From assembly GCA_013180625.2 (NCBI GenBank), contig SNVD02003354.1:62001-126000 (forward strand): a stretch of DNA of 64,000 nucleotides, written 5' to 3'. A program made the translations under genes and the position numbers. The DNA comes from Boswellia sacra (Eukaryota; Streptophyta; Magnoliopsida; Sapindales; Burseraceae). Below, in pieces: positions 60,101-64,000 of the stretch (positions are counted from its first letter, which is position 1; each line of letters begins with the position of its first letter). The notes beneath the pieces are model-generated. The model saw nothing but the letters and a program-made list of their open reading frames with translations. It had not been told where the DNA came from and did not search any database.

Positions 60101-61750
60101 TATTAGGTCGAAGTTTTAAAAAGAATTGTTAAATTATATTTTTTAAAAAGAAAAGAAAATAAATTATTGAAGAGTTTTGTTACGTTTTCTTTTCTTTTCA
60201 ACTCTTTGCTTTTTAAGGAATTTGTTTCCAAAACTGAAAAGAAGAAACGTTTTCCATATTTAAATATACGGTAGATTGTGAATCCGTACAGGGGGCCCAT
60301 GTGATTGGTCAGTTACTGCGCGATATTATGACACATTTGTACCCTCGTACCAATCTTGTCCACGCATATCACTCTCTTCCATATCCTATCGCCCCATCCA
60401 TAAATATTTTATTTTATTATTCTTGTCTATGTGGTTTATCTTTCCCAAGTGTACAAAAAAATATATTTTAAAAAACTTTTTAAATTTTTATCATTTAAAA
60501 AATCTTTACCAAATATCAATAAAAAAATTACAAATTATTTTTAATTTCAATTAGAACATTATCGATGGTTATTAAAATAACCTAAACGCGAGATAAGTTT
60601 GGGTACATAATGCAACACCGTGTACCTAATCTCCAAGCGCCTAGAGCGGTTATGCGTCCAATCCTTTTCCGCTAAATAGCTATAACAATATGGGTATATG
60701 TTACACTCAACAGCCTAGGATTTGTCTAATTTTTATCATCGTAGAAAAAAAAAATCTATCAATATACATCTACATTAATTGAACAAAAATATAAACATTC
60801 ATAAAGCATCTTAGTTGCTTGTAAAATCTTGATAAGAATTTTTAAAATAAGAATTTTCAAGTGAAATATATATTTATTGAACAAAAAACGTTTTGATACA
60901 AATACTTTTAATACACGTTATCATTAATCTATTTTGATATAATACTATGAACAAATACACAAAAATATCTATATTAAAATTATATTTCATTAATTATTAT
61001 GTAAATGTGCGAAAATCAATTTGAGTGTAAGATAAGAAGTAATGATACTCTTCTGAAATTTTAATTCCAAATGACTTAACAAGAAATGCAACATTACTAG
61101 TCATTTATTGTATCATCCTATGATCTATATAATAAACAACACTTTACTTATTAAATCATTTGCAATGAGATTTCGGAAAAAACTTTGAGAAGGGTATTAT
61201 TACTCGTATAATATGTATTGGATAAATATATATCCAATTAATGAAAACCAGTATCTTGTACATAGTTTTTGCTGATCTAATGTATATGCGTGGGGGCAGA
61301 CTACAAATTAGGTACGGGGACCCAAGTAGGTGGGGAGTAAGTAGTAGCCTAACCTTAATTGTGGATAGTATGATAGTCTCCAAATGTGGTTTTTGGACCA
61401 TCCATCTTGAGCACGACAATATTTCTATAAGAAGATCAGAGAGGTGTGATGAGACACTGATAAAGTCGTATCAATAATTATCTTTAACAACGTTTAAGAG
61501 TTTGGACCACAACCACTAATGTCTAACATTACCAATTTTATGGTTATGACGTGCCTTTGCTGCTACTTCTCTGAAATCAATTAATGTTGTACAAAGCCAT
61601 CAGTAAGGATGGCAATAAAGCCCAATCCATTAAATAAAAATTTGTAAAGAAGATCCATTTTACATACCATGAGATGTTAAAAATTAATAATAAATTTTGT
61701 ATTATAAGTTATTCAATAATTTTGAATTTACTTTGTTTTATATGATTTTT

Positions 61751-62080
61751 TTTTTCCTTTGTATATAGTCGATTTACCAATGATAAAATTATATTTAATG
61801 AAATATATTAACAAGAGTTGATGATAAAAGAGGTCTGCCACACTTTTCGAAGTCAAGTCAGGGCGACTATTGGGACTTTGACATGACTTTACGGGAGAGA
61901 CGTGAAATCTACCTTATTTATGTATGATTTTACAAACCCCAAAAAAAAAAAGAAAAAAGGAACGGCTAGAGCCAATCTAAAACTAGGAAAAATAACAGTA
62001 GCAATTAGTTCATTAATATCCAACCTACCCGAAACTCGATTTAGGATTACACTTTTTTAAGGGGTACTTTGACCTGTGGA
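61751..62080. other. Right of the duplicated block, no feature recognised
   Basis: Unique within the window. No gene is seen. Confidence 0.4.
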
Positions 62081-62082
62081 CC

Positions 62083-63765
62083 AAATTGACCATTCCTAGT
62101 GAATACATACATATTGAGAGAAAATCATTTTTAAGGTTGTTTTGAAAACCTTTTTTCTTTTTTGTTTACGGGTTAATTTCAAAAACTACAATTGAAGTTT
62201 GGGGTCGTTGACTAATTAATAAATGAAAACTAACTACATTATTTTGATCTAAAACACTCATGAGGTCACACGATTTTAATCATCCATCACATCATGTCAT
62301 CTCCAAACCATAATGGGAGCTTAAAAAGATATTTTTACCCTCATTATAAAATTAATTATATTAGTTAAATAAAAAACTAATTCTTATTGGAAATCTTAAA
62401 CCTAATCCAATTGAAAACTCTAAATCTAATCCAATTCAAACCCTAAATCCCAACTAATTAAAAACCCTAAACTCTAAATCCTAATGTCATTGCTACTACT
62501 GAATGCTAAGTTGTCAATCAGATCATTTGTTTGTTGATATGACGTGTTGAGATAGTGATTCGATGGTGTTTGACTTGATGTTGGGTCTGTGCTCAATGGT
62601 TGTGTTTTGGTTTGATTGACGGTAACTAGCTAGAATGTTTACGGGTATTGTGGTCATTTTATGTGTGGTTTGGACGGATGGCGGTTGTGCAATATTTTAT
62701 GATTACCATTGCTACTATTGATTGTTACATTGTCGGTCAGATCATCTGTTGTTGATGTGATATGCTGAGGTAGTGATTCGTTGGTGGTTGACTTGACGTC
62801 AATGGTTGGGTTTTGGTTTTAGTGATGGTGGCAAGCTAACATGTTTAGGGGTATTATGGTCAATTTATGTGTTGTTTGGACAGATGGTGGTCATGCAATA
62901 TTTTATGTGTGCTATTACTCATGTTCAAATTGATCACCCCTAGTGAATACATACATATTAAGAGAAATCATTTTTAAGGTTGCTTTGAAAATCTTTTTTT
63001 TTTACGGGTTAGTTTCACAAACTACAATTGAAGTTTGGGGTCATTGACTAATTGATAAATGAAAACGGACTATATTATTTTGATCTAAAACACTCATGAG
63101 GTCACACGATTTTGATCATCCATCACATTATGTCATCTCCAACCATAACGGAAGCTTAAAAGGATATTTTTACCCTCATTATAAAATTAATTTTATTAGT
63201 TAAATAAAAAAACTAATTCTTATTGGAAATCCTAAACCTAATCCAATTGTAAACTCTAAATCCAATCTAATTCAAACCCTGAATCCCAACTAATTAAAAA
63301 CGCTAAACTCCAAATCCTAATGTCATTGCTACTATTGAATGCTACATTGTTGGTTAGATCATTTGTTGTTGACGTGATGTGTTGAGATAGTGATTCGGTG
63401 CTATTTGACTTGATGTTGGGTCTGTGTTCAATGGCTGTGTTTTGGTATGAGTGATGGTAACTAGTTAGAATGTTTAGGGGTACTGTGGTCATTTTATGTG
63501 TGGTTTGGACGGATGGCGGTTGTGCGATATTTTATGATTGCCATTGCTACTAGTGATTATTACATTGTCGGTCAGATCATCTGTTGATGATGTGATATGC
63601 TGAGGTAGTGATTCGTTGGTGGTTGACTTGACGTCAATGGTCGGGTCTTGGTTTTAGTGATGGTGGCAAGCTAACATGTTTAGGGGTATTATGGTCAATT
63701 TATGTGTTGTTTGGACGGATGGTGGTCATGCAATATTTTATGTGTGCTATTACTCATGTTCAAAC
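62083..63765. repeat. Nested tandem repeat: two units of about 840 bp, each with a 219-bp internal duplication
   Basis: GAATACATACATATT recurs at 62101 and 62945, and CTATTACTCATGTTCAAA ends both units (62929 and 63764). Inside each unit, TGCTACTA(C/T)TGA(A/T) recurs at a 218-219 bp step (62491/62710 and 63327/63545), with GATCAT(T/C)TGTTGTTGA, GTGGTTTGGACGGATGGCGG and TTTA(C/G)GGGTATT shared. No ORF. It contains CCTAAAC/AACCCTAA-type stretches near 62400-62480 that are not telomeric arrays. Confidence 0.9.
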
Positions 63766-64000
63766 TGAATATGATTTGGCCTAAATTCTAATTTTTTCCA
63801 TTTTTAATTAAGTTAGATTGTTTACTAAGAAATTTTAATTTGAAATAGTTGTTGTTTTATGGTGAAATACTTGTTTTAATTTTTTCATTAGATTTTTATC
63901 TAACAAAATTTGTCAATTGATCACTTTTGTGTAATCCCAAAGGTGTTTCTTTTTTTAATTAAAACAACATATTTTTGTTTCCGTTTATCAATTGATCAAA
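63766..64000. other. AT-rich end of the window
   Basis: No feature seen. Confidence 0.4.

Larger units (their letters stand above)
48904..61750. repeat. Segmental duplication block B
   Basis: Direct-orientation paralogue of block A. It carries exon 1 of MADS copy B at 58161-58342. Insertions absent from A are 53249-54282, 55591-56027, about 57730-57885, about 59305-59515 and about 59942-60100, plus a 203-bp tandem duplication at 51031-51433. It lacks everything corresponding to A 5563-11080 and A 11218-16104. Confidence 0.85.

Noticed and set aside
62390..62485. CCTAAAC / AACCCTAA motifs suggestive of an interstitial telomeric repeat
   Set aside because: The units are irregular (CCTAATCC, CTCTAAATC) and occur once per 840-bp unit, so it is not a TTTAGGG array.

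Overview
The window is nuclear DNA of a flowering plant, most likely a eudicot and possibly a woody one. It is AT-rich, has long introns, carries GA/AT microsatellites and is loaded with plant LTR retrotransposons, a LINE and MITEs. No bacterial, organellar or rRNA signal was seen. I cannot name the species.

The only host protein-coding loci I can support are two tandem copies of a type II MADS-box gene of the SVP / AGL24 / StMADS11 (JOINTLESS-like) clade, both on the minus strand. Copy B can be read almost completely. Its MADS-domain exon 1 is at 58161-58342, and exons 2-7 are at 35700-35784, 33310-33371, 33109-33208, 32960-33001, 30617-30655 and 30385-30500. All phases fit together, and the C-terminus carries the clade's SSDTSLKLG signature. 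Intron 1 is about 22.4 kb. Copy A shows only exon 1 (19152-19333); its remaining exons should lie left of base 1.

The two copies sit in a direct segmental duplication. About 1225-24210 (A) matches about 48904-61750 (B) in the same orientation, and the tandem junction appears to be near 24.2 kb. Comparing the copies works as an empty-site test for insertions. Only A contains two degenerate Ty1/copia elements (5605-10574 and 11218-16104), a TRIM-like element (10574-10874) and a hAT-type element (22067-23054). Only B contains a 1034-bp insertion (53249-54282), a 437-bp solo LTR (55591-56027), small MITEs near 57.8 and 60.0 kb and a 203-bp tandem duplication (51.0-51.4 kb).

Region by region: 1-1.2 kb is the end of a hAT-like element. 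1.2-5.6 kb is duplicated DNA of unknown role. 5.6-16.1 kb is the copia/TRIM/copia cluster. 16.1-19.1 kb is intron 1 of copy A. 19.2-24.2 kb is exon 1, leader and promoter of copy A plus the hAT insertion. 24.2-30.3 kb is AT-rich intergenic DNA and the likely 3' flank of copy B. 30.3-58.3 kb is gene B, whose intron 1 holds a 398-bp solo LTR (36125-36522), a 1830-bp Sirevirus-like solo LTR (38387-40216), a dead L1-type LINE (about 42.85-46.3 kb), a second LINE scrap (about 46.85 kb) and the B-only insertions. 58.3-61.75 kb is the leader and promoter of copy B. 62.08-63.77 kb is a nested tandem repeat.

The MADS genes would encode nuclear transcription factors. In this family they control flowering time, inflorescence or abscission identity, or bud dormancy, and their very long first intron is a plausible regulatory target. 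No transposable element in the window has an intact reading frame.
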